Shown here piece after piece: positions 1 to 8,844 of a stretch of DNA of 64,000 nt (its first letter is position 1; each line of letters begins with the position of its first letter). Below the pieces are notes generated by a model that ran no database searches, was not told where the DNA came from, and saw only the letters and a list, made by a program, of their open reading frames with translations. A program made the position numbers and the translations under genes. This DNA is from Limnohabitans sp. 2KL-17 (GTDB taxonomy: Bacteria; Pseudomonadota; Gammaproteobacteria; Burkholderiales; Burkholderiaceae_C): the NCBI RefSeq assembly GCF_003063415.1, contig NZ_NESK01000018.1, forward strand, positions 1-64,000, in the 5' to 3' direction.

Positions 1-2
1 GG

Positions 3-127
3 CTTACAAGTGGGCCAAGGCGAACAAAAAACGAAGGGAATATCAGAATGCGAAAGGAAAATCAAAAAAATCAAAACCATGCGGGGCGAAATTGCGCTCG
101 CGAATGGGGTATTTCAGCAGCCTGTTA
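3..127 (+). other. Possible 3' tail of a gene entering from the left edge
   Basis: One frame stays open from the window edge to a TAA at 125-127, four bases before an intrinsic terminator. That spacing is what a gene end would look like. The translated tail is polar and Lys/Asn/Arg-rich and I do not recognise it. A second frame from base 2 is also open and also basic, running through the terminator to about base 180, so the frame is not certain. Confidence 0.2.
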
Positions 128-130
128 AGA

Positions 131-160
131 AAAAAACCGCTCCTTGTGAGCGGTTTTTTT
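131..160. terminator. Bidirectional intrinsic terminator
   Basis: The stem AACCGCTC/GAGCGGTT has a CTTGT-like loop, with an A-run on the left and a T-run on the right, so it can work on both strands. It lies between the left-edge sequence (plus) and the convergent yqaA-like gene (minus). Confidence 0.85.
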
Positions 161-193
161 GTGGGTGCCCGGTGACAGTAAGGCGGGTGTGGG

Positions 194-667
194 TCAGCTG
201 GAAGGAAAGAACCACAGCAGGGCGGCGGTCATGACCGCATATCGGCCGAATTTGCCAATGGCCATGTAAATGGCACAAGGCCAAAACGGCAGTTTGAGCC
301 AACCGGCCACGGCGCAGATCGGGTCGCCCACCACGGGCAGCCATGACAACAGACAGGCTTTGGGTCCGAGTTTTTCAAGCCATTTCAAGGCCCGCCTGTC
401 CGTGCTTGATTGCCGCCAGCGGTCCACCGCTTGGTGCGTGCCCCAACCCATCCACCAACTGAGCATGCCGCCCAGGGTGTTGCCCACGGTGGCCACCCCT
501 ATGGCCGACCAAAACAACTCCGGGTTGATTTTGACCAGGCCAAAGACTGCCGGCTCGGAGCCCATGGGCAGCAAGGTGGCTGAAATGAAGGACACCACAA
601 ACACGGTGCTCAGCCCGTGCTGTGGCAAGGCCAGCCATTGGAGCAATTGATTGAGCCAAATTTCCAT
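194..667 (-). CDS. YqaA-family (DedA/SNARE-associated-like) inner membrane protein
   Basis: This 157-residue protein is strongly hydrophobic, with about four predicted membrane segments. It carries the small-family DedA-like pattern: an N-terminal hydrophobic stretch with LLPMGSEPAVFG, a central GNTLGGMLSWWMG segment and a C-terminal SWLPVVGDPICAVAGWL segment. The family (COG1238, YqaA) is an inner-membrane relative of DedA transporters. DedA proteins are linked to membrane homeostasis and undecaprenyl-phosphate recycling, but the YqaA branch itself is poorly characterised. The ATG at 667 opens into an AT-rich region shared with the divergent TonB receptor gene. The gene stands alone and ends against the terminator at 131-160. 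The family call is confident; the exact role is unknown. Confidence 0.8.
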   Translation of the reverse strand: MEIWLNQLLQWLALPQHGLSTVFVVSFISATLLPMGSEPAVFGLVKINPELFWSAIGVATVGNTLGGMLSWWMGWGTHQAVDRWRQSSTDRRALKWLEKLGPKACLLSWLPVVGDPICAVAGWLKLPFWPCAIYMAIGKFGRYAVMTAALLWFFPSS

Positions 668-858
668 TCAGGCAGTGTAATGACGGGCGCAGCGCGGATG
701 ACCGAAAAAAATGGCTGACCAACAGTTTTATTTGAAAGAAAATAATTTTGTTAAATTTATTAATTTATTGCAAAGTAAAAAATAAAACAAAGTAAATATT
801 TTTATGATATAAAGAATTTCAAAATATTTATTGATTTCCAACCAAATTAGGCAATCCA
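668..858. promoter_or_regulatory. AT-rich divergent intergenic region
   Basis: This 191-base region separates the minus-strand YqaA-like gene from the plus-strand TonB receptor. Bases 721-845 are almost all A/T, unlike the GC-rich surroundings, and contain several TATAAT-like hexamers (for example TATGAT and GATATAAAG near 803-815). Promoters for both genes are expected here, but no single -35/-10 pair stands out. Confidence 0.5.
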
Positions 859-3078
859 ATGACAAGCGCGGCACCAAGGCAACTGAGGCGGTGGAGATGG
901 GCACTGTTGGCATTGACCATTCATGGCACTTATGCCAGCGCTGCGGGTATTGATGACTTTCTGGACATGTCCCTGGAGGAGTTGGTGGATTACCGCATGA
1001 TGTCCATGTCGCGCAAAGAGCAGCGGGTGGCTGACATGGCTGCTGCGGCCTACGTGATTTCGTCTGAAGAGATCCGCCGCTCGGGGGCGCAGTCGATTCC
1101 TGAGGCGCTTCGCTTGGTTCCCGGCCTGAATGTGGCGCAAATTTCGGGCGACCGCTGGGCGGTCAGTTCGCGGGGCTTCAACGAGCGTCTGTCCAACAAA
1201 CTTTTAATCCAGGTGGATGGCCGTAGCATTTATTCGCCGATTTTTTCAGGCGTGCTGTGGGAAACCCAGGACACCGTGATGGAGGACATCGAGCGCATTG
1301 AGGTGATTCGAGGACCGGGTGCCGCTTTGTGGGGCACCAACGCCATGAATGGTGTGATTAACATCGTCACGCGTTCGGCTGCAGCTAGCCAAGGCAGTGT
1401 TTTGAATGTCGCTGCTACCAATGGGGGAGGGGCTTTTGCGTCCCTCACCCATGGCGGAATTTTGGCGCAGGGCGGGCACTTCAAAATTTTTGGCAAAAGC
1501 AGCCGCACCGGAGCCTCACCCGAAAGGGATACGGGTGTGGTCGGCTCCGATGCTGCCCGGCAAAACCGTTTGGGCATTCGTGTGGAGCCGGATCTGGACC
1601 GCGGCGAGCTCAGCTTCAAGGCGGAGGCTTACCAAAGCAAATCCAGCGATGTGTGGGGTTTTCCTTCTTTGCCCGCATTCAGCGACAAGCCTTTTCCAAA
1701 GTTTACTCAGCCTTCGTACCGCCGTGATGCCTCGCTGTCGCAAGCCAGCGAGGGACTGGTCTTGCAGGGGCGATACAGCTGGCGGGGATCGCATGAGTTG
1801 GACAATACATTGCATGTCTCGATGGACCAAGAGAAAACCAGCCACACCGGGTTGTGGGGCACTGGCACTGGGCCGGGTTTACCGCTAGGCGAAGCGCCTC
1901 GTGTTCAGCGAGCTGGGGGCTCCAAAACTGAAATTGATTTGGACTTTCAGCAGCGTCGCAAGGGCCAGGTGCACGACATCATCTGGGGCCTTAACCTGCG
2001 TCACATCATTGATGATTTGTACCTACCTGCCACGCCTTATGTGTTGACCGAAGGCAAAAGCCAGCGCGTGAACTACAGCGCTTTCGTGCACGATGAAATC
2101 AATGTGGTGCCAGACCGTTTCAAGCTGATTGTGGGCTCCAAGTTTGAAAAAGATGGCTTGACGGGTCATAACATTCAACCCAATGTGCGCGCGCTTTACA
2201 CGCCCAGTGCGAACGAGGCGTTTTGGGGTGCTATTTCGAACAGTGCACGTTCTTTGCGGCGTTTCGAGAGCTTCGCCATGGTGGATGTGCTGGCGCGAGA
2301 TGCTCACGACTTCATTCCGTTCATACCACCCAATCAGTTGACGGCCGTGACGCAGATATCCCCGTTGGCGAATGCTCGCCCAGTGGCTGAAAAAGCGTGG
2401 AGTCTGGAGGCGGGTTGGCGCAAGCAATTTTCCAATTTCTTGAGTGTCGATATGGCTGTTTTTGTCACCGACTACAGCCAGTTGCGGGGTGCTCGTCTGG
2501 CCGGCAACTTGGCGGATGTCATGCCGCCTTTGGGGCCTTTGATGGAGTGCATTGGCAACCCACAAAACCTGCCAGGCACATGCTATTTTACCATAAAGGG
2601 CTACAACAGCAACCAAGACAAGGCACGCTCCTATGGTGGCGAGTGGTCGCTGGAGTGGCACCCCAAGCCCTGGTGGACTGTGCAGACATCCTACAGCTAC
2701 TTGCGCGTAAAAGGGCAGCGTTCAGGTGATGACCTGGGTGACTTACTGGTCAGGGTGTTTGAAAACTCAGCACCACGTCATCAGTTGTCCCTGGTCAACA
2801 ACTTTAGCTTGCGCAGCGATTTGAACCTAAATGTGCGTTTGCGTCACAATTCGGACACAAGGCACTTGGAGCAAATCAGCGGTGACTTGACACGCTTACC
2901 CCCCTATACCGGGCTGGACATGCGCTTGGCGTGGAAGGCGGGACGACAAACCGAGGTTTCCTTGTTGGGGCGCAATTTGCTGAAGGATCGACACTCCGAA
3001 TTCATCAGCAGCTTTCCTGTTTCGCGGGCCTACGATGTGCAACGCAGCTTGACGCTGCAGTTGGTCAGTCGTTTTTGA
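859..3078 (+). CDS. TonB-dependent outer membrane receptor
   Basis: This 739-residue protein has an N-terminal signal peptide (Arg-rich start, hydrophobic core, cleavage near TYASA|AG). A plug domain follows at about residues 55-165, with the hallmarks IPEALRLVPGL, QVDGRSIYSPIFSG, IERIEVIRGPGAALWG and NAMNGVINIVTR. The rest is a beta-barrel ending in the aromatic-terminal pattern LQLVSRF. It would sit in the outer membrane and import or sense a ligand using TonB energy. The ligand cannot be read from sequence. The next genes are a YfiR-family protein (6 bases downstream) and a hybrid histidine kinase. That arrangement recurs in proteobacteria and suggests signalling rather than plain nutrient uptake. 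Confidence 0.9.
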   Translation: MTSAAPRQLRRWRWALLALTIHGTYASAAGIDDFLDMSLEELVDYRMMSMSRKEQRVADMAAAAYVISSEEIRRSGAQSIPEALRLVPGLNVAQISGDRWAVSSRGFNERLSNKLLIQVDGRSIYSPIFSGVLWETQDTVMEDIERIEVIRGPGAALWGTNAMNGVINIVTRSAAASQGSVLNVAATNGGGAFASLTHGGILAQGGHFKIFGKSSRTGASPERDTGVVGSDAARQNRLGIRVEPDLDRGELSFKAEAYQSKSSDVWGFPSLPAFSDKPFPKFTQPSYRRDASLSQASEGLVLQGRYSWRGSHELDNTLHVSMDQEKTSHTGLWGTGTGPGLPLGEAPRVQRAGGSKTEIDLDFQQRRKGQVHDIIWGLNLRHIIDDLYLPATPYVLTEGKSQRVNYSAFVHDEINVVPDRFKLIVGSKFEKDGLTGHNIQPNVRALYTPSANEAFWGAISNSARSLRRFESFAMVDVLARDAHDFIPFIPPNQLTAVTQISPLANARPVAEKAWSLEAGWRKQFSNFLSVDMAVFVTDYSQLRGARLAGNLADVMPPLGPLMECIGNPQNLPGTCYFTIKGYNSNQDKARSYGGEWSLEWHPKPWWTVQTSYSYLRVKGQRSGDDLGDLLVRVFENSAPRHQLSLVNNFSLRSDLNLNVRLRHNSDTRHLEQISGDLTRLPPYTGLDMRLAWKAGRQTEVSLLGRNLLKDRHSEFISSFPVSRAYDVQRSLTLQLVSRF

Positions 3079-3083
3079 AGGAC

Positions 3084-3677
3084 ATGAGCATGCGCATGTC
3101 CCTTTCATCTTTGACGGTTTGGCTCAAAAATTTGAGCCTAAAGGCGCGTGCTGGCGTCGCTCGCTCGCTGGCCTCGTGCGTTGCACTCTCTGTCGGCGTA
3201 GCCTTGCCCGCTGCGGCTCAAGGCACCAGCCCAACGGTGGACCGAGTCAAGGCGGCCTATGTGTACAACTTTGCCAAATTTGTAGAGTTGCCTGGGGCGG
3301 AGGAAATGCCCATCCGGCTTTGTGTGGTGGGTAAAGACGATCCGAATGGCCGCATGGTCAGCTTGAACCAGCGTATCGCCCAAAAGCGTGAAATCCAGGT
3401 GCGCAAAGATGTGGCACTGGATCAACTCAAGGATTGCGCCATGGTTTTTGTCGGGGCTGCCGACAACCGCCTGCTGCCTGCGGTGGTCAAGCAACTGGGC
3501 AATGCATCGGTTTTGTTGATCAGCGATGATCGCCAAGCGGTCGACCGAGGCGCGCATTTGGGCCTGTTGTACAACGACGACCGGGTCGAATTTGAAGTGA
3601 ACCTGCTTAGTTTGCAAAGATCCAATTTGCGCGCCAGCAGCCAAATGCTTAAGTTGGCGCGTACTGTGGTCCGTTAA
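3084..3677 (+). CDS. YfiR-family periplasmic protein (DUF4154)
   Basis: I chose the ATG at 3084, just after the TonB receptor stop; an open frame extends further upstream but overlaps that gene. The 197-residue product has a long basic N-region, then a hydrophobic stretch ending ALPAAAQG, which fits a signal peptide of about 48 residues. The mature part has the family signature [15 protein letters not shown] and the core Asp/Cys pattern around [11 protein letters not shown] and [12 protein letters not shown]. In Pseudomonas, YfiR is a periplasmic repressor of the diguanylate cyclase YfiN. Here the downstream partner is a hybrid kinase instead, so I infer that it gates that kinase's periplasmic sensor. 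It is translated in an operon with both neighbours. Confidence 0.85.
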   Translation: MSMRMSLSSLTVWLKNLSLKARAGVARSLASCVALSVGVALPAAAQGTSPTVDRVKAAYVYNFAKFVELPGAEEMPIRLCVVGKDDPNGRMVSLNQRIAQKREIQVRKDVALDQLKDCAMVFVGAADNRLLPAVVKQLGNASVLLISDDRQAVDRGAHLGLLYNDDRVEFEVNLLSLQRSNLRASSQMLKLARTVVR

Positions 3678-3688
3678 AAGGTTGTCGT

Positions 3689-5662
3689 ATGCTGCCATTT
3701 ATGAATTGGCGTCGTGAAATACTGCAAGACGTACCGCTGAGAGAAAAGCTCAACCAAATTCTGGCGCTAGGCATTTGGAGCGTGCTGTTGCTGTTTTTCT
3801 TGGTGACCACCTTGTGGCATGCCTCGCAAACCTTATATGCCATCCAAGCCGAGGCCAAAAGCCTTGCCGAGTTGGCCGCTGAAAGCAATGCTGCAGCGCT
3901 GAGTTTTGACGACCGTGCAGGCGCTCAAAAACAGCTGGAGATTTTCCGCCATATCCAAAAAGTTGAAACGGTGAACATTTACACCGGTGCAGCCCGTCCT
4001 ACGGATTTTGCCTATTACTCCGTGCGTACAGACGGTGTGAGAGACCCCGCGCCGCCCAGCGACATGCTGCTGGGACACTCAAGGGGACAACTAAGTTGGA
4101 ACAGTTTTGCAATCGGCATGCCCATTTTGCAAGACGGTGAAAAAATTGGTTTCGTGTTGGTGCAGACCCGACTCGACTCTTTTTGGTGGGGCATTGCCAT
4201 TAATTTGCTGGTGGCCGCACTGGCCATGTGGCTAGCCTATGTCTTGGTGCGCCAGTTCATGGGTCAGCTGATCTCGGTGATCATCCACCCTGTATTGGAT
4301 TTAGCCGAGGTGATGCGCCGAATCACCAGCGTACACGACTACAGTCAACGAGCCGAGCGGCGAAGCCATGATGAGATTGGTGAACTGGTGGCGGGCTTTA
4401 ACAGCATGCTGGACCAGATTGAGCAAAAGGACAGAGCGCTGGAGCAATATAGCCAGCAGTTGGAGACCGAGGTGCAAGCCCGCACAGCCGAGTTGCAGTT
4501 GGCTAAAGAGCACGCCGATGCCGCCAACCAAGCCAAGAGCCAGTTCCTGGCGAACATGAGCCATGAAATTCGCACACCGCTCAATGGCTTGATTGGGGTG
4601 TCTGAGTTGCTTGACTCCACCCAACCGACCGAGCAACAGAAAAAACTCATCAGCATGATCACGACGTCTTCGTCCACGCTGATGCACCTGATCAACGATA
4701 TTCTCGACTTTTCCAAGATTGAGGCGGGCATGCTGCATCTGGAAAAAGTGCCCTTCAGCCCAGAGCACGCCGTGCGCCAAGTGTGCGCCCTGTTTGCCAG
4801 TCATGCGCAAGACAAAGGTTTGAAGTTGGTGCTCGCGCCGTGTCCTGAAACGCTGCCATGGATGCTGGTGGGCGACCCACACCGTTTCATTCAGGTGAGC
4901 AGCAACCTGATCTCGAATGCCATCAAGTTCACCAGTCATGGGCAAATCAGTGTGCGCCTGAGTTCTACCTTCCAAGCTGACGGCAAGGCACGTTTGCGCT
5001 GCACCGTGCGTGACACAGGTATCGGCATCAGCGCTGAGGAGGGTCAGCGCCTGTTCAGCGCCTTTGCCCAAGCCGATGTGTCCATGGCCAGACGCTATGG
5101 TGGCAGTGGTTTGGGTTTGGTCATTTCGCGGCAATTGGCCACGCTTATGGGGGGGCAGATGGGTTTCAGCAGCGAACCTGGTCAAGGTTCTAGCTTTTGG
5201 TTTGAGATCTGTGGTGAGCCACTCAAAGACTTGCCCATGCACAAAAGCGCCAATGCGTCCACCTTGCCCTTGGACTTGGCTTGCACGGTTCTCGTCGCAG
5301 AGGACAATGATGTGAATCGTGAAATTTTGGTCACCATTTTGCGCAATGCAGGTTGCCAAGTTTTGCAGGCACGAAATGGCTTGGAAGCGGTGGCCATGAG
5401 CGCCAACGAGCCACACGATATTGTACTAATGGATGTGCAAATGCCAGAGCTGGACGGCATTGCCGCCACGAGCCAGATTCGTGCCCGTGAGCAGTCCCTG
5501 GGGCAAGCCCGCAAACCTATCTTGGCGCTGACGGCCAACGCCGTGACCGACGACAAAGTCAATTGTCTGGCCGCTGGCATGGACGACTACCTCACTAAAC
5601 CCTTCATGCGCCGACAAATTCTGGATTTGATAGGCAAGTGGTTGCAGCGCCAACCTGCCTGA
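3689..5662 (+). CDS. Hybrid sensor histidine kinase with periplasmic sensor, HAMP, HisKA, HATPase and REC
   Basis: This 657-residue membrane kinase has TM1 at about residues 28-48, a periplasmic segment of about 120 residues resembling CHASE8-type sensors, and TM2 near 170-190. HAMP and a coiled coil follow. The phospho-acceptor H292 lies in the HisKA motif [11 protein letters not shown]. The ATPase N/G boxes are [18 protein letters not shown] and [12 protein letters not shown]-terminal receiver has D582 ([12 protein letters not shown]) and the conserved Lys of LTKPF. There is no HPt domain, so phosphate must pass to a separate HPt or stay on the receiver. It starts 11 bases after the YfiR-like gene, and the receptor-YfiR-kinase order suggests one signalling unit. 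The output gene is not in the window. Confidence 0.92.
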   Translation: MLPFMNWRREILQDVPLREKLNQILALGIWSVLLLFFLVTTLWHASQTLYAIQAEAKSLAELAAESNAAALSFDDRAGAQKQLEIFRHIQKVETVNIYTGAARPTDFAYYSVRTDGVRDPAPPSDMLLGHSRGQLSWNSFAIGMPILQDGEKIGFVLVQTRLDSFWWGIAINLLVAALAMWLAYVLVRQFMGQLISVIIHPVLDLAEVMRRITSVHDYSQRAERRSHDEIGELVAGFNSMLDQIEQKDRALEQYSQQLETEVQARTAELQLAKEHADAANQAKSQFLANMSHEIRTPLNGLIGVSELLDSTQPTEQQKKLISMITTSSSTLMHLINDILDFSKIEAGMLHLEKVPFSPEHAVRQVCALFASHAQDKGLKLVLAPCPETLPWMLVGDPHRFIQVSSNLISNAIKFTSHGQISVRLSSTFQADGKARLRCTVRDTGIGISAEEGQRLFSAFAQADVSMARRYGGSGLGLVISRQLATLMGGQMGFSSEPGQGSSFWFEICGEPLKDLPMHKSANASTLPLDLACTVLVAEDNDVNREILVTILRNAGCQVLQARNGLEAVAMSANEPHDIVLMDVQMPELDGIAATSQIRAREQSLGQARKPILALTANAVTDDKVNCLAAGMDDYLTKPFMRRQILDLIGKWLQRQPA

Positions 5663-5669
5663 TCAGTTC

Positions 5670-5705
5670 AGGTGGCTTGCTTAAAGCCTGCTAAAACAGC
5701 CACCT
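5670..5705. terminator. Weak hairpin after the hybrid kinase gene
   Basis: An 8-bp perfect stem AGGTGGCT/AGCCACCT with a 20-base loop lies just after the kinase stop. No T-run follows, so it is either a Rho-dependent end or an mRNA-stabilising hairpin. The rest of 5706-5864 holds nothing I recognise apart from the dusB leader. Confidence 0.35.
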
Positions 5706-5864
5706 CAGTTGGGATAGCCAAGATCCTCGAATGCTCGCTCCACAAGGGCTTGTGCTCAGTGGCCTTAGCAGTAGTAGCGTGCTTCCATCCCAGGTGCTGA
5801 AATTTTAAGCAACTACAATTGTTCATCCTTTTAGTTCAACCTCTCCGCACCCCTTCCGACTAAC

Positions 5865-6899
5865 ATGCAGATTGGCCCTCACCTTTTGCCCAACAACTTG
5901 TTTGTTGCCCCCATGGCGGGGGTGACAGACCGGCCTTTCCGCCAGCTGTGCAGACAGTTTGGGGCAGGCTATGCTGTGAGCGAGATGGTGACCTCGCGCC
6001 CGGACCTGTGGGATTCACTCAAAACATCGCGGCGTGCCAACCACGATGGTGAGCCTGGCCCGATTGCGGTGCAAATCGCGGGCACTGAGGCGCAGATGAT
6101 GGCCGATGCGGCGCGTTACAACATCGACCGGGGTGCCCAGATCATCGACATCAACATGGGTTGCCCGGCCAAGAAGGTTTGCAACAAATGGGCCGGATCG
6201 GCCCTGATGCAAGACGAACCCCTGGCGCTGCAGATCATTCAGGCGGTGGTCGATGCCGCCTTACCGCACGGGGTGCCCGTCACCCTGAAAATGCGCACCG
6301 GCTGGTGCGAGACCGAAAAAAACGCCTTGAGCTTGGCCCGCGCTGCAGAGTCTGCCGGGGTGCAGATGGTCACGGTGCATGGCCGCACCCGCGAGCAGGG
6401 TTACAAAGGCCTGGCCGAATACGACACCGTTGCCGCCGTCAAAGCCGCTTTGAGCATCCCGGTGGTGGCCAATGGCGACATCGATTCCCCCGAAAAAGCC
6501 CGCGACGTGTTGAGGTTCACGGGGGCTGATGCCGTGATGATCGGCCGTGCTGCACAAGGCAGCCCCTGGATCTTTCGCGAGATCGGCCATTTTTTAGCCA
6601 CAGGCGAACACTTGGCCCCGCCTTTGGTGGCTGAAGTGCTCCGAGCTCTGCTGGAACACCTGCAAGACCACTACGGCCTTTATGGCGAATTCACCGGTGT
6701 GCGTTCGGCGCGCAAACACATCGGCTGGTATGTGCGCACGCTGTCTGGCGGTGATGCATTCAGAGAACACATGAACACGCTGGAGACGGCCAATCAGCAA
6801 CTGACTGCTGTGGCCACTTACCTGGACGGCCTGGCCAGCCAGATGGACCGATTGCCGCAGCGCGTTGAAGCCTGCACAGATTTAGAGACCATGCCATGA
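5865..6899 (+). CDS. dusB: tRNA-dihydrouridine synthase B
   Basis: This 344-residue FMN enzyme reduces specific uridines in the tRNA D-loop to dihydrouridine. The TIM-barrel domain opens with LFVAPMAGVTDRPFR. The catalytic Cys lies in NMGCPAKKVCNKWAGSAL. Substrate and FMN residues appear in TLKMRTGW, VTVHGRTREQGYKG, VANGDIDSP and MIGRAAQGSPWIF, and a helical tRNA-binding domain covers about residues 245-330. It overlaps fis by 4 bases (ATGA at 6896), the classic dusB-fis operon. Length and motifs are normal for DusB. Confidence 0.96.
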   Translation: MQIGPHLLPNNLFVAPMAGVTDRPFRQLCRQFGAGYAVSEMVTSRPDLWDSLKTSRRANHDGEPGPIAVQIAGTEAQMMADAARYNIDRGAQIIDINMGCPAKKVCNKWAGSALMQDEPLALQIIQAVVDAALPHGVPVTLKMRTGWCETEKNALSLARAAESAGVQMVTVHGRTREQGYKGLAEYDTVAAVKAALSIPVVANGDIDSPEKARDVLRFTGADAVMIGRAAQGSPWIFREIGHFLATGEHLAPPLVAEVLRALLEHLQDHYGLYGEFTGVRSARKHIGWYVRTLSGGDAFREHMNTLETANQQLTAVATYLDGLASQMDRLPQRVEACTDLETMP

Positions 6900-7135
6900 G
6901 CGAACCCCAATCCATTGAAAACTGCATCCGTGACAACCTGGAAATTTATTTCCGCGACCTGGATGGCACCGACCCGACAGGCTTGTACGACATGCTGGTC
7001 AAGCTGGTTGAAAAACCGCTGCTCGATGTGGTGATGAGCCAATCGGGCCAAAACCAGTCGCGTGCCGCAGAATGGCTGGGCCTGAACCGCAACACCTTGC
7101 GCAAGAAGTTGCTGGAACACGAGCTGTTGAAATGA
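6896..7135 (+). CDS. fis: Fis-family DNA-binding protein
   Basis: This 79-residue nucleoid-associated protein is translationally coupled to dusB. The C-terminal helix-turn-helix is clear (QNQSRAAEWLGLNRNTLRKK). The N-terminal dimerisation helices are shortened compared with the 98-residue enterobacterial Fis, which is normal for betaproteobacteria. It is expected to bind and bend AT-rich sites and to influence rRNA promoters, supercoiling and recombination. The 100 bases between it and purH show no obvious terminator. Confidence 0.95.
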   Translation: MSEPQSIENCIRDNLEIYFRDLDGTDPTGLYDMLVKLVEKPLLDVVMSQSGQNQSRAAEWLGLNRNTLRKKLLEHELLK

Positions 7136-7235
7136 AAATTGAGCGGCCATGCCTTGTCTGACCCCCATGAATACCTGCCGGAACTGTGAACCCCGGCCAG
7201 CCTTGAATACCCCTGAATTTTGAAGAAAGCTTTTT

Positions 7236-8822
7236 ATGCGCGCCCTCATCTCCGTCTCCGACAAAACCGGCATTGTCGATCTGGCCAAAGAACTGCATGC
7301 CCTGGGCGTGGGCCTGATCTCCACTGGCGGCACGGCCAAACTGCTGGCCGAGCAAGGCCTGCCCGTGACCGAGGTGACCGAAGTCACCGGTTTCCCGGAA
7401 ATGCTGGACGGCCGTGTCAAAACCTTGCACCCCAAAGTACACGGTGGCCTGTTGGCGCGCCGCGACACGCCAGAGCACATGGCGGCTTTGAAGGCACATG
7501 GCATTGACACCATCGATTTGTTGATCGTGAATTTGTACCCGTTTGAAGCCACCGTGGCCAAGCCCGGCTGTACCCTGGCCGACGCGATCGAGAACATCGA
7601 CATTGGCGGACCCGCCATGGTGCGCTCTGCCGCCAAGAACTGGCAAGACGTGGGCATCGTCACCGACGCCAGCCAATACCCAGCCGTGATCGCCGAACTG
7701 AAAGCCAGCGGCAAGTTGAGCGACAAGCTGCGCTTTGCCCTGTCGGTGGCTGCCTTCAACCGCATCGGCCAATACGACGGCGCGATCAGCAACTACCTCT
7801 CCAGCGTCAACTTCGAAGCCGAGAAGCTGAGCGAAAGCTATGTGCCTGAGCGTGCCCAATTCAGTGGTCAGTTCAATGAGCAATACGTGAAAGTGCAAGA
7901 CCTGCGCTACGGCGAAAACAGCCACCAGCAAGCCGCTTGGTACCGCGACTTGGCTCCTGCTGCAGGCTCGCTTGCCACCGGTGTTCAGCTGCAAGGCAAA
8001 GAGTTGAGCTACAACAACATTGCCGATGCCGACGCGGCGTGGGAATGCGTGAAGAGCTTTGACGGCACAGCTTGTGTGATCGTCAAACACGCCAACCCCT
8101 GCGGCGTGGCCGTGGGCATTACCGCTTTGGAGGCTTACAGCAAAGCCTTTCAGACCGACCCCACCAGCGCTTTCGGCGGCATCATCGCCTTCAACCGCCC
8201 CGTGGACAAAGCCGCAGCCGAAGCCGTGAGCAAGCAATTCGTCGAAGTGCTGATGGCCCCCGACTTCAGCGCCGAAGCGCTGGAAGTGTTCAAGAGCAAA
8301 GTGAATGTGCGCTTGATGAAAATCGCACTGCCCGCCCATTACGGTCAGGTGCGCAACGCGCTGGAAACCAAACGCGTCGGCTCGGGCCTGTTGCTGCAAA
8401 GCGCCGACAACCACGAACTGGCGCTGACCGATCTGAAGATCGTCACCGTCAAACAACCCACGCCTGAAGAGTTGAACGATTTGCTTTTCGCCTGGAAAGT
8501 GGCCAAGTTCGTCAAATCCAACGCCATTGTGTTCTGCAAAAACGGCATGACCATGGGTGTGGGCGCAGGGCAGATGAGCCGCCTCGATTCAGCCCGCATC
8601 GCCAGCATCAAGGCCGAAGCGGCCAAGCTCAGCCTGAAAAACACCGTGGTCGCCAGCGACGCCTTTTTCCCCTTCCGCGATGGCCTGGATGTGGTGGTCG
8701 ATGCGGGTGCCAATTGCGTCATCCAACCAGGTGGCTCCATGCGTGATCAAGAGGTGATCGATGCCGCCAACGAACATGGCGTGGCCATGGTCTTTTCTGG
8801 CGTGCGCCACTTTCGTCATTGA
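7236..8822 (+). CDS. purH: Bifunctional AICAR transformylase / IMP cyclohydrolase
   Basis: This 528-residue enzyme catalyses the last two steps of de novo IMP synthesis. The N-terminal MGS-like IMP cyclohydrolase domain (about 1-145) begins [15 protein letters not shown] and has STGGTAKLL and [15 protein letters not shown]. The C-terminal AICAR formyltransferase domain carries the catalytic KHANPCG motif, the [12 protein letters not shown] segment and the terminal [10 protein letters not shown] and DQEVIDAA blocks. A GAAG-type ribosome site precedes the ATG. It follows dusB-fis, as in other Burkholderiales. The usual next gene, ruvC, is absent and a helicase gene lies there instead. Confidence 0.97.
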   Translation: MRALISVSDKTGIVDLAKELHALGVGLISTGGTAKLLAEQGLPVTEVTEVTGFPEMLDGRVKTLHPKVHGGLLARRDTPEHMAALKAHGIDTIDLLIVNLYPFEATVAKPGCTLADAIENIDIGGPAMVRSAAKNWQDVGIVTDASQYPAVIAELKASGKLSDKLRFALSVAAFNRIGQYDGAISNYLSSVNFEAEKLSESYVPERAQFSGQFNEQYVKVQDLRYGENSHQQAAWYRDLAPAAGSLATGVQLQGKELSYNNIADADAAWECVKSFDGTACVIVKHANPCGVAVGITALEAYSKAFQTDPTSAFGGIIAFNRPVDKAAAEAVSKQFVEVLMAPDFSAEALEVFKSKVNVRLMKIALPAHYGQVRNALETKRVGSGLLLQSADNHELALTDLKIVTVKQPTPEELNDLLFAWKVAKFVKSNAIVFCKNGMTMGVGAGQMSRLDSARIASIKAEAAKLSLKNTVVASDAFFPFRDGLDVVVDAGANCVIQPGGSMRDQEVIDAANEHGVAMVFSGVRHFRH

Positions 8823-8844
8823 TGACCTGTTTGATAGGACTGTT

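Noticed and set aside
10-234. A 74-codon frame at the left edge
   Set aside because: It reads through the intrinsic terminator and into the YqaA-like gene on the other strand.
6999-8456. A 485-codon open frame opposite fis and purH
   Set aside because: Antisense shadow of purH with biased composition and no family match.
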